Notes: generated by a model from the sequence alone, not told the origin. A stretch of 64,000 nucleotides of DNA from Geoglobus sp. UBA235 (GCA_002494725.1 DACG01000014.1:17624-81623); one strand, 5' to 3'. Shown: positions 8,564 through 17,904, numbered from the stretch's first letter. Translations and numbers: made by a program.

Positions 8564-9271
8564 GAGCATGTCTCCCAGAAAGAATGAAACTGCATAGCCA
8601 ATTGTCATGAAGACTATGAAGGGTATCTGAGGGGTGACCCATATCTTCTCAATCTCACCTCTTTTTCTTGCATCTTTCAGAGCCCTGATCATCTCCTCAT
8701 CGGGCTCTACAGCCCTCTTAACCCTCACAAAATTTCCACTTTCATCCACGTACTCGAGAAGAGAGTGGTGAGGAGGGATTTTATCAGCATAAACCCTTCT
8801 CCCTATGAAGCAGTAGAGAGGCGATTCCCTCAAACCATCCAGACCCTCCCTCACTGCATTGGTGATCAGAAAGTAAAGTGCAAAAGCAGGGGCAAACATG
8901 ACAGAGTTTGCAAGGGTTGAGAAGGAGAAGGAGATGCCTCTGAAAAGAACCGGAAATGGTCCGAATTCCGGGTAAAAGGGAAAGAGAACTGATAGGACGA
9001 TCAGAGCCTTTGCATCAGCTCCACCGTAGAACCCAAGGTAGTAGAATGCGAGGGCAAGTCCAGAAACAAAGAAAAGCTGTGTGAGGGCAAGAAAGATCTC
9101 CAAGGTTGGATGGGGGTAGAAAAGAAGTTCATAGATCGTGAATGGAGCTGCAGAAATAACAAATAGCTTCCATATTCTGTTTGGAACTATTCTGGTTCTC
9201 AGATCCATTCTGCTTGCCCACACAAGAAAAAAGAGCCCTATCAGAAACTTAACCAAAGCTACCGTTCCCAT
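8537..9271 (-). CDS. Archaeal prepilin/preflagellin peptidase (A24 family)
   Basis: An integral membrane aspartic protease of about 244 residues that cleaves the short class III signal peptides of archaeal pilins and archaellins. The two catalytic aspartates are visible: one in SRMDLRTRIVPN after the first helix and one in YGGADAKALI (the GxGD-like motif). At least six hydrophobic segments follow. A cytoplasmic insert rich in charge (VRVKRAVEPDEEMIRALKDARKRGE) precedes the last helices. The start at 9271 lies inside the 3' end of hom. No pilin genes lie in this window. Confidence 0.85.
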   Translation of the reverse strand: MGTVALVKFLIGLFFLVWASRMDLRTRIVPNRIWKLFVISAAPFTIYELLFYPHPTLEIFLALTQLFFVSGLALAFYYLGFYGGADAKALIVLSVLFPFYPEFGPFPVLFRGISFSFSTLANSVMFAPAFALYFLITNAVREGLDGLRESPLYCFIGRRVYADKIPPHHSLLEYVDESGNFVRVKRAVEPDEEMIRALKDARKRGEIEKIWVTPQIPFIVFMTIGYAVSFFLGDMLSLLIASLL

Positions 9272-10244
9272 AGAAATCAACCAGATCCGAGATCAAAGCA
9301 CTTGCAGTCTCCTTCTCACCAGCCCCCCTTCCGATTACAAAAACCTCTCCAGCCAGATCTGTTTCAATCAAAACTGCATTGAGGGTTCCGTAAATTGCAA
9401 GAGGGTTTGTGAGCTTCACAAGCCTTGGCGACACCTCAAGCTTTCCATTTTCATCGGCCTCGGCAATCAGCCTTATCGTGTATCCCTTTTCAACTGCAAT
9501 CTCAAAGGCCTCAGGAGTTATCCTTGTGATCCCTCTGATCTCAACATCCTGAAATCTAACATTCCTCCCAAAAACAGAGTTTGCGAGTATGACGAGCTTT
9601 GCTCCGGCATCTATACCCTCAACATCATAGCCCGGATCTGCCTCAGCTATTCCAAGCTCCTGAGCCTCACTCAGAATCTGAGGATAGGGTGCTTTTTCCT
9701 TCTCCATTCTGGAAAGGATGTAATTGGTTGTGCCATTAAGAATTCCTCTTAGCCTTTTTATTCTGTTTCCTGCAAGCTCATCCCTTATCATCTTTATGAC
9801 AGGCATCGCTCCTCCAACGGTTGCTTCAAACCCAATTCTCGCACCATGCCTTTCCGCAAGCCTCATGAGATCGCGGTATGCAACAACCAACGGTCCCTTG
9901 TTTGAGGTTATCACATCTCTGCCTGATTTCAAGGTCCTCTTTATGTAACTCAGCCCCGGTTCCCCTGAAAAAACATCTGTTGGTGTCGTTTCGATGAGAA
10001 CATCAAAATTCCCCTCCTCTATGATTTCCTCAGCACTCCTGCTCTCTGGCAACCTTCCTCTCTCAGATTTGTGCTTAAAAGCTTCATCTATTCTGAAATC
10101 GCCTGTAATTGAGCTTTTTGAGTCACAAATTGCAGTTACTCTGTACTTTCCAATCTTTTTCTCGATTATTTCCCTGTTTTCAGCAAGAGCTCTTGCAAAT
10201 CCCCTTCCAACTGTTCCGAAACCAACCATTGCAATCTTTATCAT
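9249..10244 (-). CDS. hom: Homoserine dehydrogenase
   Basis: A 331-residue NAD(P)-dependent enzyme that reduces aspartate semialdehyde to homoserine for threonine and methionine synthesis. The nucleotide site is MVGFGTVGRGFARAL, the catalytic Lys lies in DVITSNKGPLV, and the substrate region is GILNGTTNYILSRM with EADPGYDVEGIDAGAKL. It lacks the C-terminal ACT domain of longer forms; instead the next gene upstream encodes a separate ACT protein overlapping by 4 bases, which points to joint regulation. Confidence 0.95.
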   Translation of the reverse strand: MIKIAMVGFGTVGRGFARALAENREIIEKKIGKYRVTAICDSKSSITGDFRIDEAFKHKSERGRLPESRSAEEIIEEGNFDVLIETTPTDVFSGEPGLSYIKRTLKSGRDVITSNKGPLVVAYRDLMRLAERHGARIGFEATVGGAMPVIKMIRDELAGNRIKRLRGILNGTTNYILSRMEKEKAPYPQILSEAQELGIAEADPGYDVEGIDAGAKLVILANSVFGRNVRFQDVEIRGITRITPEAFEIAVEKGYTIRLIAEADENGKLEVSPRLVKLTNPLAIYGTLNAVLIETDLAGEVFVIGRGAGEKETASALISDLVDFYGNGSFG

Positions 10245-10747
10245 GCTGATTCCTCGTTTAAAGGCTCTATAACCAGAATATCCTTCTTCTCACATATCTC
10301 TCTCAGTATCTTTCTTGCTCTTCCAAGCTCATCCTTTCCCCTTGCAGAAATCGTTATTATGGCTGTCGATGGCTCGTTTACCTTTGGCATTGTGATGTGG
10401 ATCTCAACAACCTCAGCAAAGCCAGTTTCATCAATTCTGTTTACAGTATCACTCAGATCGGTGTGTATTATATGGCCAATAAGCAGAAAGCTCTCGGTGT
10501 AAAGCATTCTGACCTCATTTATACTTCTGATGTGGACTCCCGATTCTTTGATTCTGCTCAGAAGGCTCTCAACCTTCTCTGTGTCTATATCAACCACAAA
10601 CTCAACCGGAACTCTCTTCAGCGGGGATACCTTGTGCCTGTCATGAACTATGCTTATAACATTCCCACCAATCCTTGATATCGGCTCTATAACCTTTAAA
10701 AGCTGTCCGGGCTTGTCTTCGAGCTCAACTATTAACGTGAATCTCAT
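10241..10747 (-). CDS. ACT-domain protein, probable homoserine dehydrogenase regulator
   Basis: A 168-residue protein. The N-terminal ACT domain starts MRFTLIVELEDKPGQLLKV and contains GGNVISIVHDRH; a second ACT-like half follows from about residue 85. ACT domains bind amino acids and control the enzymes of their own pathways. Stand-alone proteins of this kind beside archaeal hom are known as predicted homoserine dehydrogenase regulators. The ATG at 10747 is chosen; a GTG at 10756 overlapping the ilvE stop is possible and would add three residues. It belongs to the ilvE-ACT-hom run. Confidence 0.85.
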   Translation of the reverse strand: MRFTLIVELEDKPGQLLKVIEPISRIGGNVISIVHDRHKVSPLKRVPVEFVVDIDTEKVESLLSRIKESGVHIRSINEVRMLYTESFLLIGHIIHTDLSDTVNRIDETGFAEVVEIHITMPKVNEPSTAIITISARGKDELGRARKILREICEKKDILVIEPLNEESA

Positions 10748-10752
10748 TCCAC

Positions 10753-11631
10753 TCACTTGTAAATCTCAATCCCTTCTTTTTCTGTTCTCTCCCTGAACTT
10801 CTCCATCAGAAGCTTTGTTATCTCTCCCGGCTTTCCATCACCAACCTTTCTGCCATCTATAACCGTTACGGGGGCTATTTCTGCAGCAGTTCCTGTTACA
10901 AATATCTCATCAGCAGAGTAAAGATCAAAGAGACCGAGATTCATCTCCCTGAATGGCAAATTGAGCTCCTCAATTATTTCAAGAACAACAGTCCTCGTTA
11001 TGCCTTTCAAATTGTTGAGTGTTGGTGGAGTTGCGATCAGGCCATTCTTTACAATGAATATGTTATCTCCACTCCCCTCAGAAATGTACCCATTGTGGTC
11101 GAGAAATATCGCCTCATCCCCGCCCTTTGCATTTGCCTCTATCTTTGCCAGAATGTTGTTCAGGTAATTGAGGGATTTTATGTTTGGCGGGAGGGCATCG
11201 ATTGGATTTCTTCTCACAGCGACGGTCACTGCTGTAAGACCCTTTTCATACAGATCTCCATAAAGCTTCCCCCATGGCTTGGTTATGATAATCACATTCG
11301 GATTTTCACACTTCTTTGGATCCAAGCCAAGATCCCCAACACCTCTGGTTACAATGGGGCGAATATAGGCATCTCTCAGATTGTTTCTTCTGAGGGTTTC
11401 AAGAATGGCACTGGCAAATTCCTCCTTTGAAATTGGAATCTGAAGGTCGATCACCCTTGCACAATCATAGAGTCTGTCAATGTGCTCATAAAGTCTGAAA
11501 ACCTTGCCATTGTATGCCCTTATACCTTCAAATACACCATCTCCATAAAGAAAGCCCCTGTCAAACACACTTATCCTCGCCTCGCTTTCTGGAACGAACT
11601 TGCCGTTCATGTAAACAAGCAACTCCTCCAT
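10753..11631 (-). CDS. ilvE: Branched-chain amino acid aminotransferase
   Basis: A 292-residue fold-type IV PLP enzyme that makes valine, leucine and isoleucine from their keto acids. Family markers are [18 protein letters not shown] near the start, the PLP lysine in [14 protein letters not shown], and the phosphate-binding [12 protein letters not shown], followed by [10 protein letters not shown] and the late [10 protein letters not shown]. Length is normal. It is the first gene of the leftward ilvE-ACT-hom operon. Confidence 0.94.
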   Translation of the reverse strand: MEELLVYMNGKFVPESEARISVFDRGFLYGDGVFEGIRAYNGKVFRLYEHIDRLYDCARVIDLQIPISKEEFASAILETLRRNNLRDAYIRPIVTRGVGDLGLDPKKCENPNVIIITKPWGKLYGDLYEKGLTAVTVAVRRNPIDALPPNIKSLNYLNNILAKIEANAKGGDEAIFLDHNGYISEGSGDNIFIVKNGLIATPPTLNNLKGITRTVVLEIIEELNLPFREMNLGLFDLYSADEIFVTGTAAEIAPVTVIDGRKVGDGKPGEITKLLMEKFRERTEKEGIEIYK

Positions 11632-11728
11632 TTCAACCCCCGCTTACCCTGTCATAATCTATCAAATAAATGTTTCGTATAATACCATCATTCGAAAGTA
11701 TTATCACCTTTAATTGCAATTTCAGACC

Positions 11729-12217
11729 ATGAAGCTGGAGGTTGTTGGAATCGAGAACCCGGAAAACAAATACCAAGTGATAGTGGGACAGGCGAACTTC
11801 ACAGTCTTTACATGCGATGACATATTCAAGACCTTGCTCACAACTGTGCCCAGCATAAGGTGTGCTGTTGCGATGAATGAGGCGGCACCAAAGCTCACAA
11901 GGGTCACAGGGAATGATGAAACCCTTAAAAAACTGGCAGCAGAGAATGCATTGAAAATTGCTGCAAGCCACGTGTTTGTTGTTTTTGTCGAGAATGCATT
12001 CCCCCTGAACGTTCTCAATGCTGTAAAATCCCACCCAGCAGTCTGCAACATTTACGTTGCCTCAGCCAATCCCATAGAGGTCATTGTGGCAGAAACTGAG
12101 CTTGGAAGGGCAGTTCTCGGAGCTGTTGATGGACAGAAGGTTGAAAGAATTGAGAATGAGGAAGAAAAGAGGGAAAGAAGAGAGCTTGTTGAAAAGCTCG
12201 GATACAGGATTGAATAA
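11729..12217 (+). CDS. Adenosine-specific kinase family protein
   Basis: A 162-residue protein beginning MKLEVVGIENPENKYQVIVG, with the conserved blocks VPSIRCAVAMNEAAPKL, TGNDE, ASHVFVVFVENAFPLNVLNA and ANPIEVIVAETELGRAVLG. This fits the small family annotated as adenosine-specific kinase; its physiological role is poorly established. The ATG at 11729 matches the family start better than the one at 11714. It is divergent from ilvE. Confidence 0.85.
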   Translation: MKLEVVGIENPENKYQVIVGQANFTVFTCDDIFKTLLTTVPSIRCAVAMNEAAPKLTRVTGNDETLKKLAAENALKIAASHVFVVFVENAFPLNVLNAVKSHPAVCNIYVASANPIEVIVAETELGRAVLGAVDGQKVERIENEEEKRERRELVEKLGYRIE

Positions 12218-12273
12218 CCAAATTTTGTCCTTTCACCCAAAATATTTATCCAAAAAAGGACATAATCAAGACC

Positions 12274-13080
12274 ATGATAGAGATTCTCATTGACTTCACA
12301 TCAAGGCTGGCAAGAAAGTACGGGATGAGGAGGGTCATTCTTGTTTCGGATGTTGACATAGAGTTTGATGATCTTGAAGTTGTGAAGGCCCCAAAACATT
12401 ACATAGAAACAATAAAGAACACGTTTGCGATATCAGGCTCTTGTGGATTTGCAGAGAGCATAATGTCCATACCCGGAATATCTGAATTTGTGGAGGCTTT
12501 TCTTGAGGTTTCCAGCCTTGAATCAAAAGCAGTTGTGTGTGTGTATCTTCCAAACATGAAGGGGGTCTTTTTGATAGATGGAGAGAGCAGGTTGAGCAGG
12601 GTTCTTAAGGAGTGTGGAGAGTACGTCAATCCCGATACACTGAGGGCGACGCTGGCTGTTGCACTGTCCATCGCCTTCAAGGGGAGAGAGGGGAAGAGAA
12701 TAGGAACTGCCTTTGTCATCGGAGATGCGGAAAACGTGATGAAGAGATCGAGACAGGCTGTTCTCAACCCCTATGAAGGTCACCCCAAGGAAAAAAGAGA
12801 CATAAGGAATCAGGAGAACTGGGAAAGCATAAGAGAGTTCGCCCAGCTTGATGGAGTCTTTGTTCTCGATTCTGAAGGTTACATAATCTCAGCTGGAAGA
12901 TATCTGGACATTGAAGGAGAGATATCTCTGAAATACGGTCTTGGCGGCAGGCACATAGCATGTGCATCCATAACCAAAAACACGAAAAGCATTGCGATTG
13001 TTGTATCAAGCAGTGGAGGAGATGTAACGATTTTCAAGGATGGAAAAGCAATAATTGAGATTCCGGTTTCATTGATGTAA
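12274..13080 (+). CDS. dacZ: Diadenylate cyclase DacZ-like (DisA_N domain)
   Basis: A 268-residue cytosolic protein. The C-terminal 110 residues form a DisA_N domain: LDGVFVLDSEGYIISAGRYL, then GLGGRHIACASITKNTKSIA and IVVSSSGGDVTIFKDG. This domain joins two ATP molecules into cyclic di-AMP. The canonical DGA reads DGV, and the RHR loop reads RHI, which I think is common in archaeal forms, so activity is likely but not certain. The N-terminal half, about 150 residues, is the region typical of archaeal DacZ. An AT-rich TATA-like run around 12241-12250 suggests a leaderless message. Confidence 0.82.
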   Translation: MIEILIDFTSRLARKYGMRRVILVSDVDIEFDDLEVVKAPKHYIETIKNTFAISGSCGFAESIMSIPGISEFVEAFLEVSSLESKAVVCVYLPNMKGVFLIDGESRLSRVLKECGEYVNPDTLRATLAVALSIAFKGREGKRIGTAFVIGDAENVMKRSRQAVLNPYEGHPKEKRDIRNQENWESIREFAQLDGVFVLDSEGYIISAGRYLDIEGEISLKYGLGGRHIACASITKNTKSIAIVVSSSGGDVTIFKDGKAIIEIPVSLM

Positions 13081-13129
13081 TTTTCAAAAGCTGCAAAACC
13101 CTTAATATCCCTCCTGTCCCTCTTCCACT

Positions 13130-14362
13130 ATGATTGAAGGAGTCCCGTTTAGAGATGATTTCCTCGAGAGGTACCTCTGCTCCCATGACGTCTCATCCCC
13201 TCCCCTCATAAAAAGATTCTTCAAAATTGCCGATGGAGTTTTTCAGCCTGAAAAAGAAGAGGATGTTCTCAGAATTCTCAAATTTGCTGAAAAAAAGAAA
13301 ATTCCTGTAATTCCGAGAGGTGCTGCAACCTCAGGATACGGAGGCGTGATCCCTGTAAGGGGAGGATTCGTTGTCGACTTCACAAGAATGGACAGATTTG
13401 AGATAGATGAAGACGGCAGAATTCTTGTTTCAGAACCCGGGGCTGTGTGGTGGGATATAGAGAGAGAGCTCAACAAAAAAGGGTTGACTCTTAGAGTTTA
13501 TCCAACAAGTGCTTTTTCATCGACGGTTGGAGGGTGGATTGCCCAGAACGGGTATGGAGTTGGCAGTTTGGCATACGGGAGCATAGCCGAGAATGTCACA
13601 AGACTCAGAGTTGCGGATTTCAGAGGTGTGAATGAGACGGAGAACATCCACCTCTATGCAGGGCTTGAGGGGACAACAGGAATGATCACGAAGGCATGGA
13701 TAGAGGTTAAGGAATTCGAAGAGATGCAGGCGTACGCATTTCATGTTTCTCCTGAAAAGGCTGTCAAACTTGTCTTTTCCTCAGACAGCTACTCTGCCCT
13801 TTTCCTTGATGAGAAATACATCAGAATGAAAAACTCTGTTCATAGCACCCAGATTCCTGAGAAGGATACTCTGGTGGTGGTTTCAAAAAAGAAGCTTGAT
13901 GGAGATGAATCTCTCGGTAATGAGATCTGGGAAGCCAGATTCTACCCGATGAAGATAAAGAGGCTCGGCCCGGGAATCATACCGGCTGAAGTCATAATTC
14001 CATCTGAAAGGCTTTCAGAGTATCTGCAAAGAATTTCAGGGTGGAATGCAGGAAGCGAGGTGTGGTTTATTAAGGAAAAGCTCTGTGCCGTTCTCTCATT
14101 TCTCCCGTGGGATGAGAGAAAGGCAAGCTATACCTATCAGTGGAGATTTGCAGTTAAGGCTCTCAAAACAGCCAAAAAGCTTGGAGGGAGGAGCTACTCA
14201 TCAGGTCTTTATCTGAGCAGAGAGTCAAAGGAAATTTTCCCCGGCTATAACGAGCTTCTCAGATTCAAAAAGGAGGTTGACCCCCACAACCTCCTCAATC
14301 CCGTGAAGGTATTTCCATCAGGGATAATTTCGAAAATCATGGCTCTTGCAGGGGTGTTCTGA
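13130..14362 (+). CDS. FAD-linked oxidase subunit, D-lactate/glycolate dehydrogenase type
   Basis: A 410-residue protein of the GlcD/Dld family. The FAD-binding domain is clear: PRGAATSGYGGVIPVRGG, VSEPGAVWWDIERELNKKG and TVGGWIAQNGYGVGSLAYGS. The C-terminal domain ends DPHNLLNPVKVF, the usual tail of this family. Such enzymes oxidise 2-hydroxy acids and pass electrons to an Fe-S partner. The next gene overlaps by one base (TGATG) and encodes such a partner, so the two form one complex. Which hydroxy acid is used cannot be read from the sequence; D-lactate is likely in this group. Confidence 0.85.
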   Translation: MIEGVPFRDDFLERYLCSHDVSSPPLIKRFFKIADGVFQPEKEEDVLRILKFAEKKKIPVIPRGAATSGYGGVIPVRGGFVVDFTRMDRFEIDEDGRILVSEPGAVWWDIERELNKKGLTLRVYPTSAFSSTVGGWIAQNGYGVGSLAYGSIAENVTRLRVADFRGVNETENIHLYAGLEGTTGMITKAWIEVKEFEEMQAYAFHVSPEKAVKLVFSSDSYSALFLDEKYIRMKNSVHSTQIPEKDTLVVVSKKKLDGDESLGNEIWEARFYPMKIKRLGPGIIPAEVIIPSERLSEYLQRISGWNAGSEVWFIKEKLCAVLSFLPWDERKASYTYQWRFAVKALKTAKKLGGRSYSSGLYLSRESKEIFPGYNELLRFKKEVDPHNLLNPVKVFPSGIISKIMALAGVF

Positions 14363-15507
14363 TGAAGATGGACAATTCCCTTGTAAACAACGAGGTATTT
14401 GTCTGTGTTCAGTGTCACTACTGCAGAGTTTGTCCTGCCTACTCAGTCCTGAAGTGGGAAAGCGTTTCTCCGAGAGGTAGAATATACATGCTGAAGGGGA
14501 TAATAAAGGGTGAAATTGAACCTGACGGCGAGGCTGTTGAGGATTTCTACAAATGCACAACATGCGGGGCATGTGAGGCTGTGTGCCAGACTTCAATTCC
14601 CCTGATAGACGTCTGGGAAAGAGCAAGGGCTGAATTTGTGAACTCCGGAAAGGCCCCACTTCCAGTCCATAAAAAGCTGAGAGACGTTGCGAAGAAGAAC
14701 GGAAATCCCTACGGAGAGAAGAGAGGTGAGAGGGGAAGATGGGCAGAAGGGTATGAATTCAAATCCGGTGCAGAAATGATATACTTTGCCGGATGCACCG
14801 CAAGCTACAGAATGACAGAACTTGCAAGAAGCACCGTAGAATTTCTGAACAAGATGGGAATTGATTTTACCTACGCAGAAGAGGATGAGCACTGCTGCGG
14901 ATCCCCCTTCCTCAGAACAGGACAGAGAGATATCGCATATCAGTTTTTCAGGAAGAACTATGAGGAATGGAGGGAGAGAGGTGTGAAAACCATTGTAACA
15001 ACATGCTCGGGATGCTACAGAACGATCGCAAAGGATTATCCTGAAATTGCCCGGGAGCTTGGATACAAGTGGGACTTTAAAGTTATTCACACCGTTCACC
15101 TGATAAAGGAGCTTGTGGATGGTGGAAAGCTTGAGTTCGAGAAAAGCAATGATAGGGTTACATTCCACGATCCCTGCCATCTTGGAAGACACATGAAGGT
15201 TTACGATGAGCCCCGAGAAATTCTGAGAAAAATGGGATACGAAGTTGTTGAGATGGAGCACACAAAAGAGGAGTCTCTTTGCTGTGGAGCTGGAGGAGGA
15301 GTGAAATCTCAATTCAAGGATCTGGCGATGGAGATAGGCAAGATAAGAATAGACGAGGCTCTGAAAACTGATGCAGACTTTGTTGTCTCCGCCTGCCCCT
15401 TCTGCAAGCTTCATCTCAATCAGGCAGGAGAGGGAAAAATCCATGTAAGGGATATTGTGGAGCTCGTAAACGAGAGGGCAAAACCTTTAAATACTGGTAA
15501 AACTTAG
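14362..15507 (+). CDS. Fe-S subunit with two 4Fe-4S sites and CCG domains (GlcF/HdrD-like)
   Basis: A 381-residue partner of the preceding FAD protein. Two 4Fe-4S motifs lie near the N terminus, CVQCHYCRVCPAYS and CTTCGACEAVCQTSIP. Two cysteine-rich CCG-type domains follow: GCTAS with HCCGSPFLRTGQ and CSGCYRT, then HDPCHLGRHM with CCGAGGGVKSQ and CPFCKLHL. This is the arrangement of GlcF and the catalytic heterodisulfide reductase subunit. It probably takes electrons from the flavin subunit and delivers them to a membrane or cytosolic acceptor. A second in-frame ATG two codons on is equally possible. Confidence 0.88.
   Translation: MKMDNSLVNNEVFVCVQCHYCRVCPAYSVLKWESVSPRGRIYMLKGIIKGEIEPDGEAVEDFYKCTTCGACEAVCQTSIPLIDVWERARAEFVNSGKAPLPVHKKLRDVAKKNGNPYGEKRGERGRWAEGYEFKSGAEMIYFAGCTASYRMTELARSTVEFLNKMGIDFTYAEEDEHCCGSPFLRTGQRDIAYQFFRKNYEEWRERGVKTIVTTCSGCYRTIAKDYPEIARELGYKWDFKVIHTVHLIKELVDGGKLEFEKSNDRVTFHDPCHLGRHMKVYDEPREILRKMGYEVVEMEHTKEESLCCGAGGGVKSQFKDLAMEIGKIRIDEALKTDADFVVSACPFCKLHLNQAGEGKIHVRDIVELVNERAKPLNTGKT
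15486..15493 (+). promoter_or_regulatory. TATA box for spoVG inside the end of the upstream gene
   Basis: The run TTTAAATA lies within the last codons of the Fe-S subunit gene. Transcription would start about 25 bases on, near 15516, leaving a short leader that carries the AGGAGG ribosome site at 15525-15530. So spoVG can be made separately from the dehydrogenase genes. Confidence 0.45.
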
Positions 15508-15538
15508 GGGTGGGAACAGACAGCAGGAGGAGTTGAAA

Positions 15539-15793
15539 TTGGTAGAAATAACAGAAGTGAGAATATACAAATCGAAGGGAGAAGGAGCTGTTAAGGCATA
15601 CGCGTCAGTCAGCCTTGATGGAGAGTTCGTTGTCAAGGGGCTGAAGGTTCTTGAGAATGAGAACGGCCTCTGGGTGAGCATGCCTTCAAGAAAGGCGAAG
15701 GATGGAAGTTTTCAGGACATATTCCATCCAACAAGCAAAGAGGCGAGAGAAAAAATTGTAAATGCAGTTCTGGAAGCATACAGACAGGCCTGA
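15539..15793 (+). CDS. spoVG: SpoVG-family RNA/DNA-binding protein (TTG start)
   Basis: An 84-residue protein starting (M)VEITEVRIYKSKGEG, with the conserved core ASVSLDGEFVVKGLKVLE and LWVSMPSRKAKDGSFQDIFHP. SpoVG is a small nucleic-acid-binding regulator in bacteria; its archaeal role is unknown. The start is decided by AGGAGG at 15525-15530: the TTG at 15539 lies 8 bases downstream, while the TTG at 15533 is only 2 bases away. The chosen start also matches the N terminus of bacterial SpoVG. Confidence 0.88.
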   Translation: MVEITEVRIYKSKGEGAVKAYASVSLDGEFVVKGLKVLENENGLWVSMPSRKAKDGSFQDIFHPTSKEAREKIVNAVLEAYRQA

Positions 15794-15824
15794 TCTTGTT
15801 CAAGCTTCCGTATTTTGATGAAGT

Positions 15825-15832
15825 TTTTTATA
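15825..15832 (+). promoter_or_regulatory. TATA box of nikR
   Basis: A run TTTTTATA centred about 25 bases before the nikR ATG at 15854 implies a leaderless or near-leaderless transcript. NikR-type repressors often control themselves, so an operator may overlap this site, but no clear dyad is seen. Confidence 0.4.
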
Positions 15833-15853
15833 CTGGTATTTTAACCTCTCCTT

Positions 15854-16267
15854 ATGGAAGATGGCATTGCAAGAATTGGCGTGAGCCTTCCAAAAAATCT
15901 CCTTGAGGAGTTTGATGCTGTCATACTCAACAGGGGCTATTCATCGAGAAGTGAGGCTATAAGGGATGCAATAAGGAACTACATCCTCGAATACAAGTGG
16001 ATGGAGAGAGAGGAGGGAGAGGTTGTTGGGGTTGTGAACGTGATTTACAACCACAATGTCAAAGGTGTCAATGATTCCATAATCAACCTGCAGCATGAAT
16101 TTCATGACATAATAACAACAACCCTTCACATTCATCTGAACTCCGAGATGTGTCTGGAGATGATACTGGTTAGGGGAGACATGAAGGAAATAAAGAGGCT
16201 TGTTGACAGAATAAGTTCGACAAAGGGCGTGATCAACGTAAAGCTGATTACTGCAATGAGAGAATGA
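15854..16267 (+). CDS. nikR: NikR-family nickel-responsive regulator
   Basis: A 137-residue ribbon-helix-helix regulator. The N-terminal DNA-binding part reads [19 protein letters not shown] and [16 protein letters not shown]. The C-terminal ACT-like domain has the nickel ligand pattern [18 protein letters not shown] followed by Cys in [13 protein letters not shown]. With nickel bound, NikR proteins repress nickel uptake genes. It overlaps the following transporter gene by 4 bases (ATGA), so both are coexpressed. Confidence 0.92.
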   Translation: MEDGIARIGVSLPKNLLEEFDAVILNRGYSSRSEAIRDAIRNYILEYKWMEREEGEVVGVVNVIYNHNVKGVNDSIINLQHEFHDIITTTLHIHLNSEMCLEMILVRGDMKEIKRLVDRISSTKGVINVKLITAMRE

Positions 16268-17070
16268 TTGATCTCATACTGATAGCCCTTCTTTTCAGTC
16301 TGCATCAGATCTTCATAAGGAAGGGAGTGGAGTGCGGAGATGCAAACTACGGAGCATTTGTTAGCCTTCTCACAACATCTGTCCTCTTCTCTGCCCTCTC
16401 ATTAAACAGAGTTATTCTGGACATTCAGTTCATAGCCTACATGCTTCTTGCAGGAATCCTTCACTTTCTTGTTGCAAGAACTGCATTCTACAATGCCATA
16501 AGCAGAATAGGGGCTAACTCTGCAGGAAGTCTCTCTGCAACCAGGCTCTTCTTTGCCGTCATGTTTGGGTTTTCAATGGGAGAGGAGATCGGACTGAAGG
16601 TGTTGCTGATGGCCGTTCTGATCTTTTCCGGCATATATCTGATCTCAACCCCGGAAGGTGCCGGGGACTTGAAGGGTGTGATGCTCGCACTCCTCACAGG
16701 ATTCTCCACTGCCCTGTCATCTGCTGTCGTCAAGGTCGGAATGGAGCTGTATCCTGAGCCAATATTTGGAAGTGCCGTTGGATATGTTATCTCAACCCTT
16801 ATGTTTCCATTCATCTTCAAATTCAGAAAAAAAGGAGGAGAGAAATATTTCATTCTTGCAGGTGTTTTTGTTGGTTTTGGGCATTATCTGAGGTACAGGG
16901 CACTTATAAGCTACCCCCTAAGTGTCGTTGAGCCTGTTCTTAGCATATACCCTCTCTTCACCCTTATCCTGACAGCTGTGACACTCAGAAAAATAGAAAG
17001 GTTCAGCAGAAACATCGTTCTGGGCTCAATACTGATTGTTCTCGGAGTTGAAAGCTATCATCTGCTCTGA
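16264..17070 (+). CDS. DMT-superfamily (EamA-like) membrane transporter
   Basis: A 268-residue protein with about ten hydrophobic helices arranged as two EamA-like repeats (first half with [20 protein letters not shown], second with [21 protein letters not shown]). This is the drug/metabolite transporter fold; substrate is unknown. Translation is coupled to nikR by an ATGA overlap, which could mean a metal- or nickel-linked role, but EamA proteins are not known nickel carriers and this is only context. Its end overlaps the convergent phospholipid synthase gene by 13 bases. Confidence 0.75.
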   Translation: MIDLILIALLFSLHQIFIRKGVECGDANYGAFVSLLTTSVLFSALSLNRVILDIQFIAYMLLAGILHFLVARTAFYNAISRIGANSAGSLSATRLFFAVMFGFSMGEEIGLKVLLMAVLIFSGIYLISTPEGAGDLKGVMLALLTGFSTALSSAVVKVGMELYPEPIFGSAVGYVISTLMFPFIFKFRKKGGEKYFILAGVFVGFGHYLRYRALISYPLSVVEPVLSIYPLFTLILTAVTLRKIERFSRNIVLGSILIVLGVESYHLL

Positions 17071-17612
17071 ATGTACGTATGATACATTCTGTGAACTGCG
17101 GTTATGTGAGATAGAACTGCAACAGCAATCAGCGCGTGGTACTCCATACCAGCCACAAGTCCCGCAATAAGGATGAGTGTTCTCTCTCCTCTTTCAGCAA
17201 TCCCGACATCGCATCTTTCCACAATCTGCTCGGCTCTCGCCCTCGTATAGCTCACCATCAATGCTCCAATAACGGCAATTGCAGCAAGCAGAATCTGATT
17301 GGAGTGAATTCCAATTGAGATTATAATTGCAGCATCCACATACCTGTCCATCACAGAATCGAGGAATCCTCCAAATTCCGATTTCAAATTCTCATTCCTT
17401 GCCAGCGCCCCATCAAGTGCATCAAATGCAGAGCTGACGAGCAGAAAAACAACACCCTCAAGGATGCTTCCCTGAAGAATGAAGTACGCCGACATCATTC
17501 CGGATATCAGAGCCAGAACGGTCAGATGATTGGGTCTAATACCGAGTTCGGCAATTCGTACAGTTATCGGTTGAAGAAAATCTGTAACTGCAGGTTTAAG
17601 TCTGCTCAGCAT
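17058..17612 (-). CDS. CDP-alcohol phosphatidyltransferase, probable archaetidylinositol-phosphate synthase
   Basis: A 184-residue membrane enzyme with the full catalytic motif DALDGALARNENLKSEFGGF followed by LDSVMDR, that is D-x2-DG-x2-AR...G-x3-D-x3-D. These enzymes join CDP-archaeol to an alcohol in archaeal phospholipid synthesis. The short length and archaeal setting fit archaetidylinositol phosphate synthase, though other head groups cannot be excluded. It overlaps the end of the upstream regulator gene by 17 bases. Confidence 0.82.
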   Translation of the reverse strand: MLSRLKPAVTDFLQPITVRIAELGIRPNHLTVLALISGMMSAYFILQGSILEGVVFLLVSSAFDALDGALARNENLKSEFGGFLDSVMDRYVDAAIIISIGIHSNQILLAAIAVIGALMVSYTRARAEQIVERCDVGIAERGERTLILIAGLVAGMEYHALIAVAVLSHITAVHRMYHTYIQSR

Positions 17613-17904
17613 TATGTTCCCTTTTCACAAGTGTGCAGAGTTCACAGAGCTTGAGACTGAGTTCATCCTCTGAAAGCTTTCCCTCCTCAATTTCATCTGC
17701 CAGCTTCCTTATTCTTTCCTTAAGTGCCTCGCTTCCTCCCACCCCTCTCTTGCCATGAACGTACTGGCTAACCGCTGCAACTGTAATGCCAAGAATCTCA
17801 GCTACCTCTTTTTTCTTGTGCCCTCTTGCAACAAGCTCCCTTGCTATTTCCCCCCTTATTACCGGAATTATTTTGGAAGCAAATACCTCACATGGCGATT
17901 TCAT
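17596..17904 (-). CDS. Small helix-turn-helix regulator with C-terminal CxxC
   Basis: A 102-residue protein. Residues 15-58 form an XRE-like helix-turn-helix (RGEIARELVARGHKKKEVAE then GITVAAVSQYVHGKRG). The tail carries LCELCTLVKREH, a CxxC that may sense redox or bind metal. This is the pattern of a widespread group of small predicted archaeal regulators. The translational overlap with the phospholipid synthase gene suggests a shared transcript; its target is unknown. Confidence 0.75.
   Translation of the reverse strand: MKSPCEVFASKIIPVIRGEIARELVARGHKKKEVAEILGITVAAVSQYVHGKRGVGGSEALKERIRKLADEIEEGKLSEDELSLKLCELCTLVKREHNAEQT

Noticed and set aside
12274..13080. DacZ treated as inactive because DGA and RHR are altered
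   Set aside because: Archaeal members often vary at these positions as far as I recall, so loss of activity is not concluded.
14593..15444. 283-codon minus-strand frame opposite the Fe-S subunit gene
   Set aside because: Cys- and Ser-rich antisense product of the CCG-domain gene; no independent support.
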